From contig CM037462.1 of NCBI GenBank assembly GCA_021014325.1, forward strand, positions 21,162,135-21,226,134: a DNA stretch of 64,000 nucleotides. The letters are read 5' to 3'. The DNA is from Plazaster borealis (Eukaryota > Echinodermata > Asteroidea > Forcipulatida > Labidiasteridae). Of this stretch, positions 48,173-58,797 are shown piece by piece (the first letter of the stretch is position 1; each line of letters opens with the position of its first letter). The position numbers and the translations under genes were made by a program. The notes beneath the pieces are model-generated. The model saw only the letters and a program-made list of their open reading frames with translations. It was not told the DNA's origin and ran no database searches.

Positions 48173-48250
48173 CTGGAGTAGGATTTGAAACTTTGCATGG
48201 TGGAGGTATAACTAATAAGAGAGGTTTGTGGTAACACCATGTGAATATCT
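48173..48250. repeat. Family G dispersed repeat
   Basis: GTAGGATTTGAAACTTTGCATGGTGG.. GAGAGGTTTGTGGTAACACCATGTGAATATCTC, matching 37381-37455. Confidence 0.7.
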
Positions 48251-49356
48251 CACTGGATTCTGACCAAGGGTCCAGTGGACACATTTTCCTGGGGATTATA
48301 CCAGAAATTGTCAATGGAAAAACATTTAAGGAGAACCAAGGCCAAGACTGGATAATATATATTCCTAAAAACCATTACAGACTAAGTATTTTTGCTAGCA
48401 TGTGGCCTAAATCCTCCCTTATCCTCCTCTCCTATGTCACTCCACACCAAATTGTTTGGACTTGGATACGATCAGAATGCCTGACCCTGTGATAAGCAAT
48501 TGTTATTTGGGCCTACTGGCCCCAGTCCTTCTGAATCCTTCACTTTGGCAATTGGATATACATGTAGACGGATTTGGGACTGTAAGGGTTTTTCAAACTC
48601 TTGTGAAATTCCACACATGAAGTCGTTTTATTGGGAAATTGAACTTGAAGTTGAACAGGGGAAAAACAGATTTGTTCTATAATATTTTGGAGCATGAACA
48701 CTTGATTTAGCTCACAGATGAATTTTATATATATTTTTGTTTTTGTTTAGCACTTTAGATCTTTTTAGTGATACCTTCACTTTAAGGCAAACTGTTCTTC
48801 AGTTTGTCCAATTAATGAGAATTCAATGTGAGAATTCCCCCCAAAAGGCAACCACAACACTACATAAAAACAACCTGAATCAATCATCGTTCTTTGTATA
48901 GATCGTTAGCCTCAGAGGCATCAGGCATGTCGACATGTGCATAGACAGCCAGACGCAGAGGTCCCACAGCTACGGCTTTAACCGACGACGAGACGCGACA
49001 ACCAACCTCTTCCCGTGCCCAGGGGGACCCCCCCCCCCACCCAGGGGGGAGAGAGTGCTTACCCTCAACATAATTCCCTGCCATCCATTTATACATAGGG
49101 AGCTGTTAAGTAAAATGTGTGTCAAGTTCTAAATATAAAATCAATGAAGGTCTAACCACGTTGTTAGCAAGATATTTCTTTTTTGATCAGTAGGCTAGAA
49201 TTCATAGTCACGATCTACATGTAGTCCTCATACTCCTCAAGCATGGACCAATGATTATTAGAGATCAGAAAAGGAAGGGGTACAAGAAATCTACATGTAT
49301 GTGCTGTGAATTCAGCGCTTAACTTAAACACAGATTGCATCATTGGAACTTACATC

Positions 49357-49750
49357 AGGGCTCGAATTCGGGGTAAAATTCCACAAGGCCGCAGTGCTTG
49401 TAGCTCAAAATGTTTACTGGACCAGAATTTATTTTACAAGACCAGAATCTTCATAAGAAAGAGTTTTCTACAGAGTTTTAACATAAATAATAAAAAATTA
49501 TTGAACAAGCACTAAGAGAAGATTATCTCATTTGCGTTATGGGTACGTATATTTTGATACTCAACGGAATTGTATTACCAGACTCAAAGTCAACATTTGA
49601 ACATCATTTCTTTCTGTTAAAGATATTAAACAGTGAGGTATTATTATTCAATTGAAAAACACAAGACTGCTTGACTTGTCCGGTCATGTCTGGCCAGGGG
49701 CTAAAAATCACTGGCCTCGGGCCTGCGGCCCAGTGTCAAATTCGAGCCCT
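49357..49750. mobile_element. Family E (AGGGCTC) element, inverted copy
   Basis: Starts AGGGCTCGAATTCGGGG and ends AAATTCGAGCCCT. The interior matches the copy at 34791 in reverse, including GCCTCGGGCCTGCGGCCCAGTG at the right. Confidence 0.75.
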
Positions 49751-50111
49751 GTTACATTATTCATAATTTGTATTTCATAAATTTTAGTTGAAAACATTTT
49801 TCACCCAATGAATTTAATTGTGAGTTTTATTTGTTTCCAAATCTCAATGTTTAAATTTTAAAGATTCATAGTTTGTAAATCATTTAGGGACATCAACTAT
49901 TTGAATTGAATCATAATGCTTTTGATGATTACTTTGTTGTGCTTGCTATTTGCTTGTTTGTTTGTTTATTCTTTTGAAGATTTTCTGTTGGTTAACAGTG
50001 CAGACCCTGTTTCAAAAGGAATTTATTGTTTAAAAGTTTCTCAAATTCTTTAAAACTTTACTTAACAAATTTCCATACAAATCTTCATTTCAGCTCAAGA
50101 GATTTGTATGT

Positions 50112-50486
50112 TTAAAGGCCTCGTACACGTTTGGTAATTGCTCAAAACAAATAGCATAAAAACTGACTTGGTAACAAGCAACGGAGAGCTGTTGATAGTA
50201 TACATGTAAAACATTGTGAGAAACGACTCCCTCTGAAGTAACGTAGTTTTCGAGAAAGAGGTAATTTCTCACTAAAATAATCAAAACTTCTTGCTAGAAG
50301 TTTTTATTCCTATCTGAAAGCACACAAATTTGTACAACAAGGGTGTTTTTCTTTCATCATTTTCTTGCAACTTCGATGACCAATTGAGCCCACATTTTCA
50401 CAGGCTTGTTACTTTATGCATATATTGGGATCGACAAGTGAGAACACTGGTCTTTGACAATTACCAAACGTGTACGATGCCTTTAA
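50112..50486. mobile_element. Family B TIR element, complete copy (375 bp)
   Basis: Starts TTAAAGGCCTCGTACACGTTTGG and ends CCAAACGTGTACGATGCCTTTAA, terminal inverted repeats of about 28 bp flanked by TTAA. Near the centre AAACTTCTTGCTAGAAGTTT is a tight hairpin. A repeat resembling this is one I recall from asteroid genomes. Non-autonomous. Confidence 0.85.
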
Positions 50487-51699
50487 TACCAGAATGATCT
50501 TTACTCTTGATGTAACTTAAATTGTAATTTCACCAATTTAACCAAAATCTAATAAAGGTTGAAAGTAAGATGAGTGAATGTTTTGGAATTAATTATGAGG
50601 CAACCAGATCGAACTGTCATAAAATGTGTGTTTAAACGGACTACTGCATGTGGTTTGATACGCCAATTAAAACTTGCAACATATGTACAGTTCCAATTAA
50701 AACTTTTGTAATGAGTTGCATTGGAGCGCAATAGAGAAAACACTCTCAAGGTAAAGACACACAATGTGTGAGCATGGTGTGAGATAACAATGTTAATTTG
50801 AAGGCGGAGATTCCGCGCCAAGACGAAAGCAACACAGGTGTGTAATCCATGATGTTTGCACAGCGGACGTTATGACGTCCAGAACGTTTAACACCCCCCT
50901 CTCCTTCTCCTCTTCCTCCTCCCCTTCAAGAATGCCCACGTGGAGTTCTATTTGATTTATGAGCACACTGAAATATGTTGCTGAAACATTCCAACGAGAT
51001 GTTTGTTTTGATATGTTCCCATTTTTGAGTTATCGCTAAACTGTATTTGTATGTACCACTTAAAACACCATGCAGGTTGTATCTAAAAAGCGTCAGAACT
51101 ATGTTTGTACAATCTGATAACCTACGTGTCACTCCTATTTAGAAAAGATAAAAAAAGTTCACAATGTTTGGACTAGGATGAGTGTTGTAAAAGATACATA
51201 TAAAGATTATAACAACGCGTCTTGGGGTGATTTCTGATGCCCATTTCCGCTGATACTGTTTGGCCAGACAACAAATATTCCTGGTTCAAAATGAATCACA
51301 TGTGAGTTTGAAGTTAAGGTCATCTTGCATGAACGTTAACCACATGGAAGTTTGTTGAAAATGAATTGCTGATTTTATATCTGGCTAATCATTGTAACAC
51401 AAAGCACACTTTGGAGCATCTAACTGTATTGTGATACAACATTATGTGTTGACAGAATACAGCTTGTAGTCTCGGATTGGCTTGCTCAATTAAAACTCAG
51501 TTAGTTTTACAGAAAATTGAAAAAACATGTTGAATCATAGGAGTGGGAGTCATTGCCAACAAAAAGGTCTGAAACTAGACTCCAAATTTTAGGAGGCATG
51601 ATGCCATGTTGTAGGGCCTACACTGTAGTATGTTGAAATGGTTGCATTTCCACCCTTAACTAATCCCATGAGTTATAGATCTCAAAGAGCTTTTAGGAA

Positions 51700-51965
51700 C
51701 AGTCCTCAGCAGCAGAGAAGTAAATATCATGTCATATCTTATCAGCGCTTAAGAGCACCGGATTCAAGCTCTGGTGTTTCTGATCAGCAGAGTGTGGGTT
51801 CGAGTCCCGGTCATGATACTTGTATCCTTGAGCAAGATACTTTACCAAAATTGTGAGTACCCTTGTTTACAGGTTTCCTCAGGCTTGCGAGCTACAGTGA
51901 TTAAGTTCACTTACATGTATGAGGCATCCTTGGTTTCATTACCAGAAACATATAATAATTAATAA
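51700..51965 (+). mobile_element. tRNA-derived SINE, copy with intact B box
   Basis: CTTATCAGCGCTTAAGAGCACCGG, then GCAGAGTGTGGGTTCGAGTCCCGGTCATG: GGTTCGAGTCC (51794-51804) is a perfect B-box. The tail TGAGGCATCCTTGGTTTCATTA matches the 45580 copy, but about 120 bp in the middle is missing. Confidence 0.75.
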
Positions 51966-52338
51966 ATCAATGAGCATGATTTCTTTGTATCTGTGGAAAT
52001 AGCTCTGTTTCATTTCACCAAGCAGACATAAAAATGCCTGAGTAAAGGAATGAAATTTTTCATCCCTGAAATAAGAAGTAAATATACAAAAACAAATATT
52101 TAAAATTTGTCTTGATTTAAACAATATTTTATTCAAGATTCAGAGAATAAGCAAAAAATTGACTTCATGTAACTTAAACAAATTTTGAAGACGAATAATT
52201 CAAACCGTGGTCCACTGCCCGATTACCACTTAAAACACCGGAGGACCAGTACAGAATTTCTCCCACGTGCTCCAGCTGGCTAGTTTCTTGCTCTCTACGC
52301 TACATATTATCTTGGAGGGTTTTCCCTCTTTTTTTTTC

Positions 52339-52515
52339 AGTGACTGGCCAGCAGGGCTAGTTAGCTTTTCTTTTCAATGGTCAGTCAACTTTTTCACTAG
52401 TCCATAATTCATATTAAATAGGGATGCTTTTCAACACTGAAGTATCCAGACGGACCACTTGCAGTGTATTTTGACTGGTCCTTTGGTGTTTTAACTGGCA
52501 TTTGGCCAGCGGACA
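52339..52515. repeat. Family F dispersed repeat
   Basis: CAGTGACTGGCCAGCAGGGCTAG.. GGGATGCTTTTCAACACTGAAG.. GTGTTTTAACTGGC, matching 15880-16044. Confidence 0.55.
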
Positions 52516-52684
52516 ACTGTTAAAGGAGAACGCTTTCTTGATTGTCCATAAAAATCAAAATTAAACTCTAACAAAATATAGCACTTGGTTGATGTTAAAA
52601 TTAGACCCACGGATACAGACCACATGGCTTATGATTTGAGAGGTAGGGCGGGGAAACCCCAAAAATATTTCTATAAATACTTAC

Positions 52685-53052
52685 CAAACCTCTGCAGTTG
52701 CTAATGGCAACGCTAGAAATGTCATGGCCCACCAGATATCCATGGTAATGACAGTCATCAATGGTCCGATGGCGTTGGCTGACTCCGTGCTCATCAAGGT
52801 ATTCCACAAGAAAATTCCTAGTGACAAGGTTCGTGTTTAGAGATAAATTCAAGTGAAAGTTGCTCCCATAGGCGGAGAGTTTATAATGCAGTTGTCTTTC
52901 TGCTGCGGCCGTTTCTGGCCCCGACAGAGCCTCTCTACGAGTCCGTTTGCGACTGTTAATAATGTCGTACGAAACATGGTGACCGTTCTCGTCGACTAAT
53001 GAGGGGATTACTATTTGGTGCTGACCTCTTAAACTTGAAAAGCGTACATCAT
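52685..53052 (-). CDS. ADAMTS6/10: ADAMTS6/10-like exon 2: N-terminal propeptide
   Basis: Encodes residues 35-157. Acceptor is a pyrimidine tract ending CTACACAG; donor is TTG/GTAAGT, leaving phase 0. Seen: QIVIPSLVDENGHHVSYDI (about 47-64), a typical propeptide beta-strand motif of M12B/ADAMTS proteins; an arginine/lysine cluster SRKRTRR (68-74); a sequon NLS (Asn103); FLVEYLDEHG (115-124); DDCHYHGYLVGH (133-144) with Cys135; and SVAISNCRGL (148-157) with Cys154. The two cysteines in this spacing are family hallmarks. The propeptide keeps the enzyme folded and latent until it is cut off in the secretory pathway. The cluster SRKRTRR could be an additional upstream convertase site. An open frame continues past the donor for about 27 codons but that part is intron. 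Confidence 0.95.
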
Positions 53053-54974
53053 CTGTGTAGAAAAAACAGGAGTTATAGTTAAAGAAAGTGAAAAAAATGT
53101 GTTCAAAAACTCTGATAACATAATCTTTTTTTTGGGTTTTCCATATTAAAAGCAAATATTATCAATCTTGGATAAGGAGAAAGAAAAGAAAATTTCATGG
53201 CTCAAGTTTCTATGAAATATGGGGCCCGCGTAATGACCCTATAAGGTTTGGGTTTAATTGAAGATTATCCAGCACTCAAGGAATAATAAATAAAAATCTA
53301 GGATTATAAGTCTTGTATAAATCTAACTGTTTGCCTGTAATTATATCCAGGCCTACTACTTCACAAAGACAACCCCTGGTCAATGCCTTGGTGCCCCTTG
53401 AAATGTTCCCGTAAAAATTGCCCTCATAGAGCTTTATTCCCCCTTACTAAAGAAAAATAACCTTGCCCTCACAGGAACGAAATATCAGGCCTGTTATACC
53501 CAGTGCTGTTTATATGGGCGTTTTAGAGCACTCTGAACTGTCTTCATCTGAGTTTTGAAAGAGTCGATAGAGCGGAGGGTGAGGCATACATTTCTCGTTA
53601 AACATGTTTATCTTCATAATGGTGATACATTTTCCGCATGACATTGGGTTATTTCTTATCCTAAAATTTTAAACACTTCCTAAAAACCCCATTAACTGTA
53701 TACTCTCCATACACCCCCACCCCAACCCCTCCTCCAAGTTATTGTATCTAGACTAGAAGTAGAACCTTCAGCTCTCATGTTCGTCATTGCCACGTGTGAG
53801 TATCTTTCTCATAAACTTTGTGTCCTGCATTGAAAGCAACAGTCAGGACATCGTTGTGGAGTTCATGGCCTTAACTTTAAAACAGGTATCAATGTTTGTT
53901 ATGTGTGCCATTGGCTTGATTGTTGACACTGTTGTCTAAAAACAAACACGGCAAAGAGCGTTTTAAACCCCCTAGCCTAGTCATTATGAAAACCAACCTG
54001 TCCTATTTCACAGCCCTATATTTATTTGTCCATTCATCAACAATAAATACTTTGTTGACCTTTGAAAATACAAAGTACAGGAGAGTTAAAAAAAAATGCA
54101 AGGTACATTGTACATGTTTATGTTTGTGGTTAGTTTATACGTTAGTATAGTGATACTCTTAATTTAACAGGACAGCCAATCTGTGAAGAATCAATCAAAC
54201 CAACGTACTAAATTGTATAATTTAATAATGTTGCTCACAAGAAAGTTGTTTATTCTTGATTTGTTCCATCCATACAAACAAAACTGCTGTCAACAGGAAT
54301 GCTTTTGTTAAATACAGTGGCAGGTTTGATGCAAAGGATAAAATAATCAAAGTAAATTGATGTTAAAGAAATTTTTTATGAAAATAATTTCTTTTCGGAC
54401 AAAATTTAACAGGTCAAATTGTTTCTTTATGAAATCGATTTAGTTATCGATTTTTTTCTGAAATATTTTAGCATTTTGTTTTTAGTTACAGCATTTGCAC
54501 AGCTGTCAACAAATGTCAAATGAAAACTTGTTAAGGAACTTTTCAAAGCCGTCCTTACACTTGCAGTGTGTTATGGTCTACAATTTTCCCCAACAATGCT
54601 TCAAATGTAGCTTTTTAAACCCCCCACTGTAAACAAACAGGTTCACTGTAAATTTGTAAAAGATAGGGCCTACCCGTCCTGGTCTACTAGCTTTACTCAA
54701 AGGCCATGAGTAATGGGACAGGATTTAGCATGTGCGACATGTAATAAATAAAGCATGTCAAAATATTTTGTCAGCAGGTCGACTGAATCCCAGACAACTT
54801 TTTGTGTGTGACATATCCTGCAAACAGAGCAAAAGTCCTTGTGTTGTTGTAAAGGGATGGCCATTTCATTATCATATAAAAAAGTGTGTGTGTTCGGGAT
54901 TAAGCCTATAGTCGATCTCTTTGGGGGTTTGTTTAATGGACTTTTACTGTGGGGGAAGGAATGCTTTTACTTAC
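53053..54974 (-). other. Intron 1 of the ADAMTS gene
   Basis: Bounded by donor GTAAGT at 54974 and acceptor CTACACAG at 53053. Contains one family A copy (53348-53494). The rest is AT-rich with no further feature seen. Confidence 0.9.
53348..53494. repeat. Family A dispersed repeat
   Basis: CAGGCCTACTACTTCAC.. GCCTTGGTGCCCCTTGAAATGTTCC.. AATAACCTTGCCCTCACAGGAACG.. ATCAGGCCTG. One of the best-preserved copies, with CAGGCCT at both ends. Confidence 0.8.
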
Positions 54975-55077
54975 CATTTAAACTTAAAAGTGGAGCTTTG
55001 ACGATCCTTCTAATGTAAACCACTGCCAAAAGGCTAAACATCCACGCAACCAGCAGCCACACAATGTACTTTCCCAT
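54975..55077 (-). CDS. ADAMTS6/10: ADAMTS6/10-like exon 1: start codon and signal peptide
   Basis: Encodes residues 1-34, MGKYIVWLLVAWMF.. followed by SLLAVVYIRRIVKAPLLSLN, plus the first base of codon 35. The stretch at residues 5-22 is uninterrupted hydrophobic and reads as a signal peptide (or short signal anchor), as expected for a secreted protease. The start is chosen because the same frame has a stop (TAA) about 60 bases upstream with no other ATG between, and the exon ends in a good donor (AATG/GTAAGT). The donor leaves phase 1, and the leftover G plus AT from the next exon restores an Asp codon. The real transcript start and any upstream non-coding exon cannot be fixed from sequence alone. 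Confidence 0.88.
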
Positions 55078-55586
55078 TCTACAGTCAGCCCGTGGCAGTG
55101 TGTCTGTTGACACCGACCACGGATTGCTCTGCTTTTACACCCCGGCACTGTCCGAGAAATCCCCCCGTAGTCGAAGGGCAAAGGGCGACCGGTGGTTATA
55201 AACTTTCCCAGGCGTGACGTTCAGGGGGGCTCGGTGGTGTGGTGGCCCACCTTGTTCCCTTCTCTGCCGGTGAAGTGGCAGTTCTGTAGCTTGAAGTCCG
55301 ACACCGAACACACTCTTGGAGTGACTCAGACTTGCTGAGCCGGTTATGTCAACTACAAGGTTGTATCCCGAAATGGGAAAAGGTCCGTGAAGTCGACATT
55401 ACACACAGTTGAACAGTGTAAAATGTCCCCTCCAAAAAACACACTCAGGTAGGTCCACGTTGCTACCACACGTTTCCCACTTAAGTTATTCCGGTTGTAA
55501 AAATCCGTGGTTATGGTTGCACAGAAGCCGTGTTTTTTTGATAACGACGGCACTCCTTTTGTTGTCCTTGCAGGGGTCTATTTCCT
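55078..55586 (-). promoter_or_regulatory. Predicted 5' UTR of the ADAMTS gene, with one short upstream ORF
   Basis: Between the predicted start site and the ATG at 55077 there is a single upstream ATG on the minus strand (A at 55399). It opens a 16-codon frame that ends at 55349, well before the main start. Other open frames here begin at TTG or GTG, not ATG. No in-frame ATG lies between the TAA near 55136 and 55077. CpG density is visibly higher than in the introns. The UTR length depends on the promoter call; a second TATA-like sequence near 55195-55200 would give a UTR of about 90 bases instead. Confidence 0.35.
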
Positions 55587-55617
55587 GACTTAGGAAGTGA
55601 TAGAGCTGCTTATTATA
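55581..55617 (-). promoter_or_regulatory. TATA box and initiator candidate for the ADAMTS gene
   Basis: On the minus strand TATAATA begins at 55617 and a TCAG initiator has its A at 55586, a spacing of 31 bases, which is the canonical distance. It lies about 510 bases upstream of the start codon. Seen: both motifs and spacing. Inferred: that transcription starts here; the motifs are short enough to occur by chance. Confidence 0.35.
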
Positions 55618-58424
55618 CGGCTATCCAAATGGTCGGATCCGATTGATTTTGTCAGCTGCAAGGAGTAAAAAAAAAAAAAGTAAGGGGTTAACCAAAAAGG
55701 ATGTTTCAAAAGGTTGATGGATGGTTCTGTAACAAGTGCGTGAGTCGATGCTTGGGTTCACGCATCTTTTAAGTCAACACTCAAACGAAAACAGCATAGC
55801 CATGGTGTACATTATGAGCTGCTTGAAGTTATAAGAACAATACAGCGTTCTTGATTGATTTGTAGCTACTGCAGCACAAGGAATAGCTCAACAAACAGGC
55901 TGCGGATTGTTTCAACCTGTCACTGTTCTGTGTCCAGTGATTCAGCTGTTGCTAATTCAATAATCTAATTGTGAACAAGAAGTTAAATTCCAGAATTGAG
56001 TGCAAGATTAAGTTGACAGTTCAAACCCACAATGACAAAAAAAAGCTCCATGCAATGGGGTTTGCTTCGATCGATTACATTCACGACTGCCAAGAAGGAA
56101 ATGCTGCAAACTTCTAACGAAGAACTGTCTGCTGTTTTGGTCAAGCAATGTGAAAATACTTTGACAAGTGGCCTGGTTTTAATGCACGTTTAACCGTAGC
56201 CCATGTGTGTCCGTCTGCCTTGGTGCTCGGATAACGAGTGGTACGGTCCACATGTCGGATTTGTACTACTAAACATAGCACTAGTCGAGTGCACTACTAC
56301 TGCGCCGCCGTCGTGCAAGTACACCGGCTATGTAATGTGCGCAGTCAGTGGCTGATAAAACTTTTAGCCTATTAGCAACAGCCAATCACAGCGCGTGACT
56401 CCAAGTTCGCTAATCATTGGACTGTGACATCGCCAGATCACCCAACCGGGAAATTGTGACCGCGTTAATTTCAAGGATGTGGGTGGATCATATGAGTTCA
56501 CGCGATATTGTTATTATAAAACCATTTTAAAAGTGGCGCACTGCCAGACAAAAAATTCTTTAGAAAAATGTGATGGAAATTTGTGTAGGTGTGACGGTTT
56601 GTCGGTTTTCTAGGTAGCAAATTTTAACACCAATTGAATTTGAACGTTCATGACCACCAAGCACATTTTAATGTAGACAAATAATGTGGTTTCTGTCATG
56701 CAACACTTAGTCATACTTTTATAAACTTTTTCAATAAATACTTTTAGAATAGTGAACATATTGTCAGCTATGTCAAATGAGTTTGAGAAAAGATTTTAAG
56801 ATTTTACGACGACATGGAGGAAAGTCAGTCGCAGCTGAAAATAGCTGAGCGGCGGTAAATTCATAAAAACAACGTTTATGAACACTATTGTTGAGTTACT
56901 TGAACCACGGACGGACATGAAAGGCTAACTGCCATGCTGTTAAGAATGTTCACAGAACAGCCGTGATATGCGGACACGCATAACAACAGAGGGCGCTAGA
57001 CAAAAATTGTCGAAAGTTGTAATCGACACTTGTCTGATGTCGCTGCTGCTTGGCAACACACTGGGTTAATTCCGAATGCCAACGAAACCTTGCGTATTAA
57101 CCTGTACAAATCTTCACGGAGGAAATAGTGCTCATCAGAGTAAATAAAACTTCAAGTTTTCGTTTAAAATTGTCATTTCAAAAGTTTAATTTCGTTGATC
57201 TTGGACAAAATTACTGTCCATGTGTACGGGAGATTGATTCATAACAAGGTGGCGGGGTTGACGCTTCGCTGACGTCAATTGAAACAGAACAAGAGATTAT
57301 CTTCTCTAAGAGATTTAAGCTTCGGATCAAAGGGACTAAAGTCACCTGTCTCTATGTCAATCAAAGAGGGTGAATACATTGACCTTTGACATGAGGGGGA
57401 TTTTACCCCGTGAGGAGACAGGCTCTTTCAGCTTGAGATGTCAGTCTGATGACTATGACCCCCATCGGAATTTCCATGTAATGATTTTAAAGATCGGGAT
57501 TCACATGATTGAATGTGAAATCCATACCTCGTTCTATGTGAATGACTGACATCAGAACATGGCCATCAGAGCATGACATTATTACTCAACGGAAACATGA
57601 TGTTATAAACTCTTCTGTGAGAAATGAAGGCTCTGGAACTAGCATGTTAGTTTGTTCTCATCGGGGTATTTTTCAATTAGAATCAGTTTAGTAAATATCT
57701 ATTATTCGCCATGCAAAGTGCCAACTCCTACATCAGAACCAGTGACCAATCTCCTAGAGCAGAGTAAGCAGACACACGTGCTATTTAATGAAATGGGAAA
57801 ATGTTACAAGCCAAAGTACACATTTTTGAGTTCCAAGAGTTTAGAACAGTCGTAGATAATAACACATTGTTAATTTGAGGTACTTGATGCCGATTGCGCA
57901 CTGGTCATCACGGGAAGGGCTCCGCGGTGTAGGGTCTAGTTAAGACACACGATCCTGGATGTGGTCTCTGCAGGTTAGATACCCATCAGAGCATAGAGGG
58001 ATCAGAGGCACTTGATCATACGTCAGGGAATGGCAACAAACTGGTCCAATACATGCCTTGCCACCAGTCAGGCATTTGCACCAGCATAACATCAAATTAC
58101 ATTAAACTGTTGTTCTTTTCTTTTTAATGGAAATAGTATAATCCCTTTTATATAATGATGGTCAATAGGTATTACAATACCACTGCAGTGTCCAGACGCT
58201 TAGAAAATGACTAAAAATGGTAAATGTAGTGGGAAGAAAATGACTAATGAACACTCCAGGAATCGTTCAGTGAGCCCCTGATAAGTTTTGCAAACAAGAT
58301 GCTACTAATTTTGTTCCTGACATTTCAATTATCAATATCATAGGTTTTTTTTAAATGGTGTTCGTTTGGATTGAAATGAAGACCCATCATTGTTCATGTT
58401 GATAGAATAGTTCATTTAGAATGA
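55618..58424. other. Upstream intergenic DNA of the ADAMTS gene
   Basis: No gene found. A CpG-richer patch with CCAAT boxes on both strands (CAGCCAATCACAGCG near 56380, ATTGG near 56418) lies at 56270-56470 and could be distal regulatory DNA. The remainder is unremarkable. Confidence 0.6.
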
Positions 58425-58797
58425 TTAAAGGTATCGTACACGTTTGGTAATGACTCTAAACAAATATTAGCATAAAAACTTCTTGTTAACAAGCAACGGA
58501 GAGCTGTTGATAGTATAAAACATTGTAGGAAACGACTCCCTCTGAAGTAACGTAGTTTTTGAGAAAGAGGTAGTTTCTCACTAAAATAATAAAAACTTCT
58601 TGCAAGAAGTTTTTATTCCTATCTGAAAGCACACAAATTTGTACAACAAGGGTGTTTTTTCTTTCATCATTTTCTTGCAACTTCGATGACCATTTGAGCT
58701 TAAATTTTCACAGGCTTGTGTTTTTGTGCATACGTTGGGATACACCAAGTGAGAACACTGGTCTTTGACAATTTCCAAACGTGTTCAGTGCCTTTAA
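58425..58797. mobile_element. Family B TIR element (373 bp)
   Basis: Starts TTAAAGGTATCGTACACGTTTGG and ends CCAAACGTGTTCAGTGCCTTTAA. About 90 percent like the copy at 50112 by eye and in the same orientation; the central AAACTTCTTGCAAGAAGTTT is a perfect palindrome. Confidence 0.85.

Larger units (their letters stand above)
46541..52684 (-). other. Intron 2 of the ADAMTS gene
   Basis: Carries two family A copies, a 21 bp minisatellite, a family G copy, a family E copy, a complete family B element, a SINE and a family F copy. Stretches 47300-48150, 48260-49350 and 50490-51690 show nothing I can support beyond homopolymers. Confidence 0.85.
3724..55077 (-). other. ADAMTS6/10: Gene locus: ADAMTS6/10-like metalloprotease, 5' half (six coding exons)
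   Basis: Six exons on the minus strand join in phase into one open frame of 1070 coding bases (356 codons plus two bases). Seen: hydrophobic N-terminus (residues 5-22), ADAMTS-type propeptide (about 35-235), polybasic convertase site RRRKRRRR (236-243), then a metalloprotease domain start (VETLVVADKLM from about 254) up to HDNAVLITR (349-357). Known: ADAMTS enzymes are secreted zinc proteases acting on extracellular matrix; ADAMTS6 and ADAMTS10 act on fibrillin-rich microfibrils and cell junctions in vertebrates. The propeptide strings SNCRGLHGLI, GDYFLEP and GHPHVIYKRE followed by DCGVTD, and the YHEDYIESYLLTLMNI stretch, fit the 6/10 branch better than the 1/4/5, 2/3/14, 7/12 or 9/20 groups as I remember them. 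The active-site HExxHxxGxxH exon and all ancillary domains are outside the window. Introns are 1.9, 6.1, 36.7, 4.0 and 1.6 kb, plus one running off the left edge. Invertebrate pro-orthologue status is inference. Confidence 0.93.

Noticed and set aside
51730..51860. Possible functional tRNA gene
   Set aside because: A perfect B-box is present but no cloverleaf can be drawn and the tail is shared with other dispersed copies; it is a SINE.
54984..55181. 65-codon minus-strand frame overlapping the ADAMTS start
   Set aside because: It begins with TTG, not ATG; the correct frame is the one starting at 55077 with the signal peptide.
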